Part shown: one piece after another, positions 7,010-15,000 of the stretch
How positions within the stretch are numbered: the stretch's first letter is position 1
How the letters are laid out: each line of letters opens with the position of its first letter
Source of the DNA: Candidatus Latescibacterota bacterium
GTDB lineage: Bacteria > Latescibacterota > UBA2968 > UBA8231
Assembly: GCA_022827835.1 (NCBI GenBank)
Contig: JAJEIO010000036.1
Coordinates: 1 to 53,931 of the forward strand
Length of the DNA: 53,931 nt
Direction: 5' to 3'
Program-made: the position numbers and the translations under genes
The notes under the pieces: model-generated
The model's input: the letters and a program-made list of their open reading frames with translations, nothing else
What the model was told of the DNA's origin: nothing
Databases searched by the model: none

Positions 7010-7515
7010 GTGCGAAACCTTCCTTGGGTAATGGGGTCAGTAGGTGCAAATTTTTGCACTTAGTTGCAACAATTTTGGCTGATGTTCTCTAAGGCGCTTG
7101 AATTGCGCGAGTTAGGAGCGCCAGGCTCTATGTGCTCAAAGTGCAGAATTTGCATTCTCAGTGTTTCTGTTCTGGACTGCAAAGCGTCCCCGCGTTGCTC
7201 AATGCCCGATCTGACAAAATTGTTTGCTCTGTATTAACAGATAGTTACGGTCGATGCGGGCTGTGAAACTCTTTCGGTTGCGCGAAGGGCGACCGGTGCT
7301 TCTTTCGACTCACATATAGATAAGCAAATCTAATGCCACATTTAGTCTCTTATAGTTAAGTTATTGTGAATATGTTACTTATGAGAAAGACAGTACTGGG
7401 CGAGGAGCAGGTTGAGGGACCACACAGGCGCAAAAGTGCAAAAAATGCAGGAGTGGACTAGCGTTGGTGAATGGACTGCCGACTTGTCGCGCGTTTGCCG
7501 ACAGCCGTCAGCGCG
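7010..7515 (-). promoter_or_regulatory. 506-bp gene-free regulatory region upstream of the sigma-70 gene
   Basis: No convincing gene is present. It holds a sigma-54 promoter match (7324-7338), a site ACAAAATTGT (7214-7223) identical in type to those near amt, a similar ACAATTTTGG (7069-7078), and three dyads of the form TGCA-N5/6-TGCA: 7045-7058, 7142-7154 and 7437-7449. The first lies in GTGCAAATTTTTGCAC (7044-7059) and is followed by GTTGCAAC (7063-7070). If the sigma-54 promoter is used, the transcript has a leader of about 300 nt, which could hide a small RNA or leader peptide. Confidence 0.6.
7324..7338 (-). promoter_or_regulatory. Candidate sigma-54 promoter upstream of the sigma-70 gene
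   Basis: The minus strand reads TGGCATTAGATTTGC. It keeps TGGCA, the TTGC box and the exact 15-bp spacing of the consensus, differing at two less critical positions (CG to TT). The predicted start is near 7312, about 300 bp before the sigma-70 ATG. Confidence 0.65.
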
Positions 7516-8880
7516 TTACTTGGTGGTGATGTTGTACTGCTTGATCTTGTACTGGAGGGAGCGGACGCTAATGCCCAAAATAGCGGCCGCCTCGCGGCGG
7601 TTGCCCGTGAGGCGTTGGAGGGTCTGGCGGATGAATTCGGCTTCGACCTCTTGGAGGGAAGAGCCGATAGCCATTGAGAATTGACCGGGGCCATCGGTCA
7701 TCTCGCCGAGCGGGCCGGGCAGGTGTTCGGAGAGGATGACTGCAGCCGGAGTGGTGACTACGAGCCGCTGCAGCAGGTTGCGCAACTGGCGCACATTGCC
7801 CGGCCAATCATAGGCAATGAGGCCCTCCATAGCTTCCGGGCTGATCTTCTTGGAGGGCTTGTTTTGTGCGCGGCAGGTTTCGTCGAGGCACATTTCGACT
7901 AAGACCGGGATATCTTCCCGCCGCTGGCGCAAAGGGGGAATGTCGATGGGGATCACGTTGAGGCGGTAGTATAGGTCTTCGCGGAAGCCCCCTGTTGCGA
8001 CCGCGCCTTCGAGGTCGCGGTTGGTCGCGGCGATGATGCGCACATCGGCGCGGTGGACCTGAGAGTCCCCGAGCGGTTGGAACTCGTGGGACTCTAGGAC
8101 GCGCAGAAGTTCGACCTGATTTTTGTGCGAGACTTCGCCGATTTCGTCGAGGAAGAGGGTCCCGCCCTCGGCGAGGGTGAAACGGCCGGGCCGGTCGGCG
8201 TGGGCGCTGGTAAAGGCCCCGCGCTTGTGGCCGAACAGTTCGCTGGTAAAAAGCTCTTCGGTGAAGCCGCCGCAGTTGACGGCCACAAAAGGAGCGTCGC
8301 GGCGTCTGCTGCGATCGTGGATGGCGCGCGCTACTAGATCCTTGCCGACGCCAGTCTCGCCGCGCAAGAGCACCGGCACGTCTGTTTCGGCCACTTGTTT
8401 GATCGTGGCCGCGGCGGCCTGCATGGCCGGGCTGCGGCGCACGAGGCGGCGGAAGGGGGCTTCTTTTTCGAGGCGGTGGTGGAGCTTGCGGTTTTCGACG
8501 ACGAGTTCGAAGCGATCGAGTGCGCGGGAGACTACGAGACGCAGTTGGTCTAGATCAACGGGTTTGGTCACGACGTCGTATGCGCCTTTGCGCATGGCTT
8601 CGACCGCGGTGTGGACGTTGTCGTGGTCCGTGAGTATGATGCACAGGGTGTCGGGGTGTTGCTGGCCGACCTCCTGCAAAAGTTTCATCCCAGCGGGACC
8701 AGGCATCTGCAAGTCGAGAATGGCCAAGTGGAAATTGCCAGCTTTTAGCATTCGGCGCACTTGGGCACCGTCCGCGGCGGTTTCAATGGCATAGCCGGGT
8801 TTTTGCAATGCCTCTTGCAGCCCTTCGCGGATAAAGAGCGATTGGTCGGCGATGAGGATGTTGGCTTGGAGTTGGGGCAT
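7516..8880 (-). CDS. NtrC-family response regulator, sigma-54 activator
   Basis: A 454-residue regulator. Residues 1-120 form a receiver domain with phospho-acceptor Asp56 (LAILDLQMPG) and Lys106 (VVTKPVD). The AAA+ domain has Walker A GETGVGKD (174-181), a sigma-54 contact loop GAFTSA (221-226), Walker B GGTLFLDEIGEV and FREDLYYRLNVIPI. A Fis-type helix-turn-helix ends the protein (NRREAAAILGISVRSLQYKIKQY). The loop is normally GAFTGA; here the second Gly is Ser. No partner histidine kinase is in the window, so the signal is unknown. It is 44 bp from the divergent methyltransferase gene and lies upstream of the sigma-70 gene on the same strand. Confidence 0.92.
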   Translation of the reverse strand: MPQLQANILIADQSLFIREGLQEALQKPGYAIETAADGAQVRRMLKAGNFHLAILDLQMPGPAGMKLLQEVGQQHPDTLCIILTDHDNVHTAVEAMRKGAYDVVTKPVDLDQLRLVVSRALDRFELVVENRKLHHRLEKEAPFRRLVRRSPAMQAAAATIKQVAETDVPVLLRGETGVGKDLVARAIHDRSRRRDAPFVAVNCGGFTEELFTSELFGHKRGAFTSAHADRPGRFTLAEGGTLFLDEIGEVSHKNQVELLRVLESHEFQPLGDSQVHRADVRIIAATNRDLEGAVATGGFREDLYYRLNVIPIDIPPLRQRREDIPVLVEMCLDETCRAQNKPSKKISPEAMEGLIAYDWPGNVRQLRNLLQRLVVTTPAAVILSEHLPGPLGEMTDGPGQFSMAIGSSLQEVEAEFIRQTLQRLTGNRREAAAILGISVRSLQYKIKQYNITTK

Positions 8881-8924
8881 GAGCTTCTGTTGACAGTGAT
8901 GGGAAGGGGACTAGCTTCTCCTGC

Positions 8925-9653
8925 ATGGAGAATAAGCAAAACGTCGCCGAACACAAGAGGCGCAACCGAGACATGTTCAACGCCATTGCCCGGCGCTACG
9001 ACTTGCTCAACCACCTGCTCAGCGGCGGCGTCGATTTGTACTGGCGGCGGCGCGCCCTCTACGCAGCCCGGGACAAGCGCCCGCAGCGCGTCTTGGACCT
9101 GGCTACTGGCACCGGCGATTTTGCCCTCGCAGCCGCTCGCTTGGGGCCGCAGCAGGTCGTCGGTATTGACATGGCCGTTGAGATGCTGCGGTTGGGTGCC
9201 GCAAAGGTAGCTGCCAAACGTCCGCCGATGCCGCTGGAGCTGTTGGTCGGCGACGCCGAGCAACTACCGTTTCAGGACAATACCTTCGATATGGTGACTG
9301 GGGCCTTTGGGGTGCGCAACTTTGGCCACATTCCTAGTGGCTTGGCCGAGGCTCATCGGGTGCTCAAGCCCGGCGGCCAACTCTTGGTGCTCGATTTTTG
9401 CGAGCCTACTGCGCCGCTGTTCCGGCAATTGTACTTGTTTTACTTCCACAAAGTGCTGCCCTTGATCGGCGGCCTAATCTCCGGCCAGCGCCGGGCCTAT
9501 GCCTATCTGCCGCGCTCGGTGGGGACCTTTCCCCAGGGGCGAGCCTTTGTCGAATTGCTCGTCGCGGCTGGGTTTAGTCAGACGCGCTACATGCCTATGA
9601 CTCTAGGGATTGCTGCGGTGTATCAGGGCTTCAAAGGGCCGGTTGACGAATAG
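8925..9653 (+). CDS. menG: Demethylmenaquinone methyltransferase (UbiE/MenG)
   Basis: A 242-residue SAM-dependent C-methyltransferase that performs the last step of menaquinone synthesis. The SAM motif VLDLATGTGDFALAAARLG, GDAEQLPFQDNTFD and the UbiE signature GAFGVRNFGHIPSGLAEAHR are clear. It lies at the head of the futalosine-pathway genes on the same strand, 40 bp before mqnE, which fits menaquinone rather than ubiquinone. The ribosome site before the ATG is weak. Confidence 0.93.
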   Translation: MENKQNVAEHKRRNRDMFNAIARRYDLLNHLLSGGVDLYWRRRALYAARDKRPQRVLDLATGTGDFALAAARLGPQQVVGIDMAVEMLRLGAAKVAAKRPPMPLELLVGDAEQLPFQDNTFDMVTGAFGVRNFGHIPSGLAEAHRVLKPGGQLLVLDFCEPTAPLFRQLYLFYFHKVLPLIGGLISGQRRAYAYLPRSVGTFPQGRAFVELLVAAGFSQTRYMPMTLGIAAVYQGFKGPVDE

Positions 9654-9693
9654 GATACCCATAGGTATTATGTACTAAACTCAGGAGAAATAA

Positions 9694-10818
9694 GTGATTT
9701 ACGACGACCTTATCGGCCGCGCCGGTCTCACAGACATCCACGACAAAGTGTTGACTGGGCAGCGTTTGAGTTTGGATGACGGCCTACGTTTGTACGCCTG
9801 CGATGATCTGCCTGTCTTGGGCTATCTGGCCAATATCGTCCGCGAGCGCAAAAACAGCGACACGGCGTACTACGTGCGCAACCAGCACATCAACTACACC
9901 AATATCTGCAACAAACTCTGTAGGTTCTGCTCCTTCTACGTCAAGCCCAAAGACGAGCGTGGCTACGTGTTGTCGCCCGAGCAAGTCGCCGCGCGGGTCG
10001 CCGAGTACGACCAGGCACCGATCACTGAGATCCACATGGTCGGCGGCGTCAATCCCAAGCTGCCCTACCAGTACTATCTCGACGTCTTGCAGGCGATGAA
10101 GCAAGCCCGCCCCGACGCGCATCTGAAGGCCTTCACCATGATCGAGGTCGCCCAGATTCAGCGCATTGCTAAAAAGCCGCTGGAGGAGATTTTTGCCGAT
10201 ATGAAGGCGGCTGGGCTGGAGTCGCTGCCCGGCGGCGGGGCTGAGGTCTTCAGCGACCGGGTTCAGGGCGACCTTTTTTGGACTAAGGCGGACTCTGAGG
10301 AGTGGCTGGAGATCGCGCAGGCGGCGCACAGAGCTGGCCTGCCCTCCAACGCCACCATGCTCTACGGGCACATCGAAAATACCGAGGAGAAGGTCTATCA
10401 CCTCGTGCGGCTGCGCGAAGTGCAGGACGAGACCGGCGGTTTTCTCTGCTACATCCCGCTTTCTTTTCACCCCGAGCGTACCGAGTTGGAGGACTTGCCT
10501 GGGCCGACGGGTTGCCTAGATCTCAAGGAAATCGCCGTGGGGCGACTGATGCTCGACAACTTCCCCCACGTCAAGACCTTCTGGATTATGAACACCATCG
10601 AGATTTCGCAGACCGCGCTGTGGTACGGGGCCGACGACATCGACGGCACAGTCATGGACTACGAGATCACCCGCAAGAGTTTCACCGAGACGCAGCAGCG
10701 GCTGACGCAGGCCGAACTCTTGCAGCGCATCATCGAGGCCGGACGCCAGCCTTTGGAGCGCGACTCCCTCTACAATATCGTCGCCGATACCCCGACTCTG
10801 CTGGCGGCGGCTGGATAG
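9694..10818 (+). CDS. mqnE: Aminofutalosine synthase (radical SAM)
   Basis: Radical-SAM enzyme that joins the chorismate-derived 3-enolpyruvyl benzoate to adenosine to give aminofutalosine. The cluster-binding CxxxCxxC is CNKLCRFC in HINYTNICNKLCRFCSFY. Further family blocks are EIHMVGGVNPKLPYQYY and SLPGGGAEVFSDRV; the GGGAEVF form marks MqnE rather than MqnC. Length 374 residues is normal. A GTG start with AGGAG seven bases upstream is well placed. It is followed by mqnC after five bases. Confidence 0.95.
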   Translation: MIYDDLIGRAGLTDIHDKVLTGQRLSLDDGLRLYACDDLPVLGYLANIVRERKNSDTAYYVRNQHINYTNICNKLCRFCSFYVKPKDERGYVLSPEQVAARVAEYDQAPITEIHMVGGVNPKLPYQYYLDVLQAMKQARPDAHLKAFTMIEVAQIQRIAKKPLEEIFADMKAAGLESLPGGGAEVFSDRVQGDLFWTKADSEEWLEIAQAAHRAGLPSNATMLYGHIENTEEKVYHLVRLREVQDETGGFLCYIPLSFHPERTELEDLPGPTGCLDLKEIAVGRLMLDNFPHVKTFWIMNTIEISQTALWYGADDIDGTVMDYEITRKSFTETQQRLTQAELLQRIIEAGRQPLERDSLYNIVADTPTLLAAAG

Positions 10819-10823
10819 CACTC

Positions 10824-11966
10824 GTGATCGCCGATATTGCCGAAAAGGTCTATGCTGGGGAGCGCCTCGCGCTCGACGATGCCCGCCGCCTGTACGCGCA
10901 CCACAATCTCGCTGAGTTGGGGATGCTGGCGCATTGGGAGCGCCTGCAGAAACACCCCGAGCAGGTGGTCACCTACAACGTCGGGCGCAACATCAACTAC
11001 ACCAATGTCTGCTGGGTCAAGTGCGACTTTTGCGCCTTCTACCGGCCGCCGGGTTCCAGCGAGGGCTACGTCCTGCCCAACGAGCAGATATTTGCCAAAA
11101 TCGACGAGTTGGTGGCCTTTGGCGGGGACGAGCCCAAGTCCTGCGAGATCCTGATGCAGGGCGGCCTCAACCCCAAGCTGCGCCTCGATTACTACGAACA
11201 GTTGCTCTCGGCGATCAGGGACCGCTATCCGCAGGTGCAGCTACACTGTCTTTCGGCTACGGAAATCATCTACATCGCGCATCTGTCGCGGCTGCCGCTG
11301 GACGAGACTATTCGCCGCCTGCGCGACGCGGGGCTGGATTCGATCCCGGGTGCTGGAGCCGAGATTCTCAACGACGAGGTGCGCGATATTATCGGCTTTC
11401 GCAAGGACCGCACCGAGGAATGGCTGGAAGTGCATCGCGTAGCGCACGCGCTGGGGATGCCCACTACGGCGACGATGATGTACGGCCATGTGGAGACGGT
11501 CGAACACCGCCTAGAGCACTTGGACCGCCTGCGGCAGCTACAGGACGAACGGGGTGGCTTCACCGCCTTTATTACTTGGAACTTCCAGCCCGACCACACG
11601 GATTTGGGTGCGGACGAGTCGCGTTGGAACGGTGTCAAAGCGACCGGGTACGATCACTTGCGCACGGTGGCCGTAGCGCGGCTCTTCCTCGACAATATTC
11701 CCAGTCTACAGGCTTCGTGGGTGACCCAGGGGCCTAAGATCGCCCAAGTCAGCTTGCGCTATGGTATCAACGACTTTGGCAGCACCATGCTCGAAGAAAA
11801 CGTCGTCAGCGCCGCCGGTACTAGTCATACCAACGAGATGGGTTTGGATGCCATGGAACGGCTAATCCGCGACGCTGGCTTTGCACCGCGACGGCGCAAC
11901 ACTCGCTACGAGCCGGTGGACTCACCCTGTCGGATCGACGCTTTGCAAGAGGCTGCCCATTTATGA
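10824..11966 (+). CDS. mqnC: Cyclic dehypoxanthine futalosine synthase (radical SAM)
   Basis: Radical-SAM cyclase of the futalosine route (380 residues). It has CxxxCxxC as CWVKCDFC in NYTNVCWVKCDFCAFYR, then EILMQGGLNPKLRLDYY and DSIPGAGAEILNDEVR; GAGAEIL is the MqnC form. The reading frame is open from 10302 inside mqnE, but homology begins at the GTG at 10824, right after the mqnE stop. Its stop overlaps the mqnA start (ATGA), so the genes are translationally coupled. It resembles mqnE in sequence, as expected for this related enzyme pair. Confidence 0.95.
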   Translation: MIADIAEKVYAGERLALDDARRLYAHHNLAELGMLAHWERLQKHPEQVVTYNVGRNINYTNVCWVKCDFCAFYRPPGSSEGYVLPNEQIFAKIDELVAFGGDEPKSCEILMQGGLNPKLRLDYYEQLLSAIRDRYPQVQLHCLSATEIIYIAHLSRLPLDETIRRLRDAGLDSIPGAGAEILNDEVRDIIGFRKDRTEEWLEVHRVAHALGMPTTATMMYGHVETVEHRLEHLDRLRQLQDERGGFTAFITWNFQPDHTDLGADESRWNGVKATGYDHLRTVAVARLFLDNIPSLQASWVTQGPKIAQVSLRYGINDFGSTMLEENVVSAAGTSHTNEMGLDAMERLIRDAGFAPRRRNTRYEPVDSPCRIDALQEAAHL

Positions 11967-12757
11967 AGCCGCGCTTGGGCGCGGTCCCGTATCTCAACAC
12001 GCGGCCCCTCGTCGTTGCCCTCGAACGCGATCCCGCACCTTTCGCACTGAGTTATTCGGTGCCCTCGCGTTGCGCGAGGGAGCTGGAGGATGGCACTATC
12101 GACGTGGGGATCATTCCCGCGATCGAATACGCCCGCAGCGCCCGCCCTTACTGGATCGTCCCCGATATCGCCATTGGTTCGCAGGGTCCGGTGCTGACGG
12201 TGCGCCTCTTTTGCCGCCGTCCGTTGCCGCAGGTCGAGCGCATAGCTTTGGATACCAGTTCCCGCACTTCAGTGGGGTTGCTGTCCATTCTCCTGCGCGA
12301 AAAATTCGCGCTCGCTCCGCAATTGATCGAAGCTCCGCCCGACTTGGAGGCCATGCTGGAATGTGCCGACGCGGCCTTGCTCATCGGCGATCAGGTTTTC
12401 CCGCACTTGGACGGGGATGTGGAGAGCTTGGACTTGGGTCGGGAATGGACTGATATGACCGATCTGCCTTTTGTGTTTGCCTTTTGGGCTGGTCACCAAC
12501 AGGCGCTTACACCCGTCCAAATCCAACAATTGCAGCGGGCCAAAGATCAGGGGGTATGTCAGGTGCCGTCCATCGCCGCAGTGCACAGCCGAGAATGCGG
12601 TGGCTCGCCCGAGTTCTACGAGCGCTACCTGACCCACCACATCCGCTTTGATTTGGACGAGGCCGCTCAAGCTGGTTTGCAGTTGTTCTACCAACTGGCC
12701 CACCACCACGGCTTGATCGACGCAGTGCCCCCGTTGCGCTTTTATCCAGCGGTCTGA
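11963..12757 (+). CDS. mqnA: Chorismate dehydratase
   Basis: Removes water from chorismate to give 3-enolpyruvyl benzoate, the first committed step of the futalosine route. 264 residues with the periplasmic-binding-protein-like fold and family pattern RLGAVPYLNTRPLV, GTIDVGIIPAIEYAR and LDTSSRTSVGLLSILL. It overlaps mqnC by four bases. Confidence 0.94.
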   Translation: MKPRLGAVPYLNTRPLVVALERDPAPFALSYSVPSRCARELEDGTIDVGIIPAIEYARSARPYWIVPDIAIGSQGPVLTVRLFCRRPLPQVERIALDTSSRTSVGLLSILLREKFALAPQLIEAPPDLEAMLECADAALLIGDQVFPHLDGDVESLDLGREWTDMTDLPFVFAFWAGHQQALTPVQIQQLQRAKDQGVCQVPSIAAVHSRECGGSPEFYERYLTHHIRFDLDEAAQAGLQLFYQLAHHHGLIDAVPPLRFYPAV

Positions 12758-12785
12758 CCTAGGCCGCTCTTCGAGGAAGGTCGAG

Positions 12786-13673
12786 ATGGCTCCCTTGCAG
12801 GCCATTGCGGTGTACGGCCGCATGATCAAATTCTCTCACAGCGTCTTTGCCCTGCCTTTTGCCTTTAGCGGTGCCTTGCTGGCCGCGACTTACACGGGCA
12901 TTACTCCCGCTCAGATCGGCTGGATTGCGCTGGCGATGGTGGGGGCGCGCAGCGCGGCAATGGGTTTTAATCGCCTCGTTGACCGCCACCTCGACGCGGC
13001 CAATCCCCGCACTCAAAACCGCGAATTGCCGCAAGGCGTGGTCTCGCCGCAAGCCGTGGGGTTGTTCGTGGTTCTGTCCGCCTTGGCCTTGGTTTTGGCG
13101 GCTTATCAGCTCAATCCTTTGTGCTTTTATCTGTCGCCGCTGGTTTTGGCCGTGCTCTTGTTCTACTCGCTGACCAAGCGCTTTACTTGGGCCTCTCACT
13201 TGGTTTTGGGGCTGAGTTTGGGTGGGGCGCCGCTGGGTGCTTGGATTGCGGTTACTGGTGGTTTTGATCTTATACCGTTGCTGCTCTGCCTAGGGGTGCT
13301 GGTTTGGGTGGCTGGCTTTGACATCATCTATGCTTGTCAGGATCACGTCTTTGACGTGCGGGCCGGACTCCATTCCATTCCGGTCCGCTTTGGCATTGCC
13401 CGCGCTCTGCACATTGCCCGCGTTTTGCACCTGTTGTTCGTGGTGCTGTTGATTATCGTGGGCCGCATGGCTGGCTTGAGCTTTTTGTACTGGTTGGGGG
13501 TAGTAGTGGTAGCCGGTTTGCTGGTGTACGAGCACCGGCTGGTGCGGGCCGACGACCTGTCCCGCATGAGCACGGCCTTTATGACGGTCAACAGCACGGT
13601 CAGCCTGATCTACTTTGCCGCGATCTGGGCCGATCTGCTTGTCTTTGGCGAGGGGGAATTGCTGCGTTTTTGA
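12786..13673 (+). CDS. mqnP: UbiA-family prenyltransferase of menaquinone synthesis
   Basis: An integral membrane prenyltransferase of 295 residues with about eight or nine hydrophobic segments. The first Asp-rich motif is NRLVDRHLDAANPRT and the second is FDIIYACQDHVFDVRAGL. It would attach the polyprenyl tail to the 1,4-dihydroxy-6-naphthoate-derived ring. It is 28 bp after mqnA with a good AGGAAGG ribosome site, so MqnP is the best name; the fold alone would also fit UbiA. A polyprenyl diphosphate synthase that could supply the tail lies at 34536. Confidence 0.92.
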   Translation: MAPLQAIAVYGRMIKFSHSVFALPFAFSGALLAATYTGITPAQIGWIALAMVGARSAAMGFNRLVDRHLDAANPRTQNRELPQGVVSPQAVGLFVVLSALALVLAAYQLNPLCFYLSPLVLAVLLFYSLTKRFTWASHLVLGLSLGGAPLGAWIAVTGGFDLIPLLLCLGVLVWVAGFDIIYACQDHVFDVRAGLHSIPVRFGIARALHIARVLHLLFVVLLIIVGRMAGLSFLYWLGVVVVAGLLVYEHRLVRADDLSRMSTAFMTVNSTVSLIYFAAIWADLLVFGEGELLRF

Positions 13674-13779
13674 CGGGGGAATCTGGCTTCGGGTTGCATG
13701 GGAACTAGACAATCACTAAGTAGTTGGAAGCCTGTTCGCCTCTTTTTCTATCCGACATGGCAGAAGTGGGGCAATCGCA

Positions 13780-15000
13780 ATGCCAGATTTTACAGAACAA
13801 GAGTTGCTGCAAATCATCGCAGCCGGCGAAACTGACCGCGTCGAGTTCAAGGAGTCTTTGTCTGGTGATGCCGCCACTAGAATCAGGGAAGCTATCTGCT
13901 CTTTTGCCAATGATTTGGCTGGGCACGAAGAACCCGGCCTCATCTTCGTTGGTGTAAAAAACGATGGAACGATAGGCACTCTAGTGGTTACAGATCGGTT
14001 GCTCCAGCAGTTGGCCGATATGAAAACCGATGGCAACATTGTACCTCCGCCCTCGCTGACGGTGGAGAAGCATAGGCTGCAAGGCAAGGAAATTGCGGTG
14101 ATCACAGTGCAACCCTCCAACTCTCCGCCGGTTCGCTTTAAGGGTGCTATCCATGTCCGCATCGGTCCTCGCCGTGGCATCGCCACATCCCAGGACGAGA
14201 GGATCCTCAACGAAAAGCGGCGACACGGAGACCGCCCTTTTGACCTTCAGCCTGTTTCTTTTGCCACCTTGAGCGATCTCAACCTGTTCCAGTTCGAGCA
14301 TGAATACCTGCCACAGGCTTTTGACCGCGAAATTCTGGAAGCTAACGAACGCAGCCTCGAAGAACGGTTAGCCGCAGCCAAGATGATTGTCTCTGCTGAC
14401 GACCCTGTGCCAACCGTGTTGGGGATACTCGTACTGGGCCAACGGACGCTGGATCATCTACCGGGAGCGTACATTCAATTCTTGAGATTTGCCGGCAATG
14501 AATTAACAGACCCCATATCCGATGAAGAAGCAATCAGCGGGACTGTTACGGACGTACTGCGCCGCCTCGACGAAAAGCTAAATGGACACAACCGGACAGC
14601 GGTTGACTTTACATCGAGACCAACCGAGAGGCGAGTCAGTACGTATCCGATTTCAGCGATCCAGCAAATCGCTCGTAATGCAGTCATGCACCGATCATAC
14701 GAGGGAAACTACGCTCCCACCCGAGTTTACTGGTACGACGACCGCATAGAAATACTGAGTCCCGGGGGGGTGTTCGGTTCGGTAACAGTAGATAATTTCG
14801 GTAGATCTGGCATAACGTCGTACCGCAATCCCAATGTCGCAGAGGCGATGAGAAATTTGGGATTCGTGCAACGCTATGGTATAGGCATTCCATTGGCCAA
14901 TCAGCTCCTTCGACAAGCCGGGCACCCTGAAATGGAATTCAATGTTGATATGAACAACGTTCAAGTCACAATACTGTCTTGCAAGGACGATCAGGCATGA
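13780..15000 (+). CDS. AlbA_2 (Schlafen-type) domain protein with C-terminal ATPase domain
   Basis: A 406-residue protein. The N-terminal part (about 15-140) is an AlbA_2/Schlafen-type domain: GETDRVEFKESL, then SFANDLAG and GLIFVGVKNDGTIGT. The C-terminal part (about 290-400) resembles the HATPase_c_4 domain of such proteins: IQQIARNAVMHRSYE, YDDRIEILSPGG and QRYGIGIPLANQLL. Such proteins are often called ATP-dependent DNA-binding regulators or helicase-related proteins; the exact role here is unknown. Its stop overlaps the start of the ParA-like gene (ATGA), so the two are coupled. The DNA is visibly less GC-rich than its flanks and it interrupts two housekeeping clusters, so it was probably acquired by transfer. 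Confidence 0.8.
   Translation: MPDFTEQELLQIIAAGETDRVEFKESLSGDAATRIREAICSFANDLAGHEEPGLIFVGVKNDGTIGTLVVTDRLLQQLADMKTDGNIVPPPSLTVEKHRLQGKEIAVITVQPSNSPPVRFKGAIHVRIGPRRGIATSQDERILNEKRRHGDRPFDLQPVSFATLSDLNLFQFEHEYLPQAFDREILEANERSLEERLAAAKMIVSADDPVPTVLGILVLGQRTLDHLPGAYIQFLRFAGNELTDPISDEEAISGTVTDVLRRLDEKLNGHNRTAVDFTSRPTERRVSTYPISAIQQIARNAVMHRSYEGNYAPTRVYWYDDRIEILSPGGVFGSVTVDNFGRSGITSYRNPNVAEAMRNLGFVQRYGIGIPLANQLLRQAGHPEMEFNVDMNNVQVTILSCKDDQA

Noticed and set aside
7060..7155. A 31-codon open frame on the minus strand (MQILHFEHIEPG...) in the sigma-70 leader
   Set aside because: No good ribosome site and no recognised similarity; short enough to be chance. It remains a possible leader peptide.
10302..10823. 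Long upstream extension of the mqnC reading frame
   Set aside because: It overlaps mqnE in another frame and has no family similarity; mqnC starts at the GTG at 10824.
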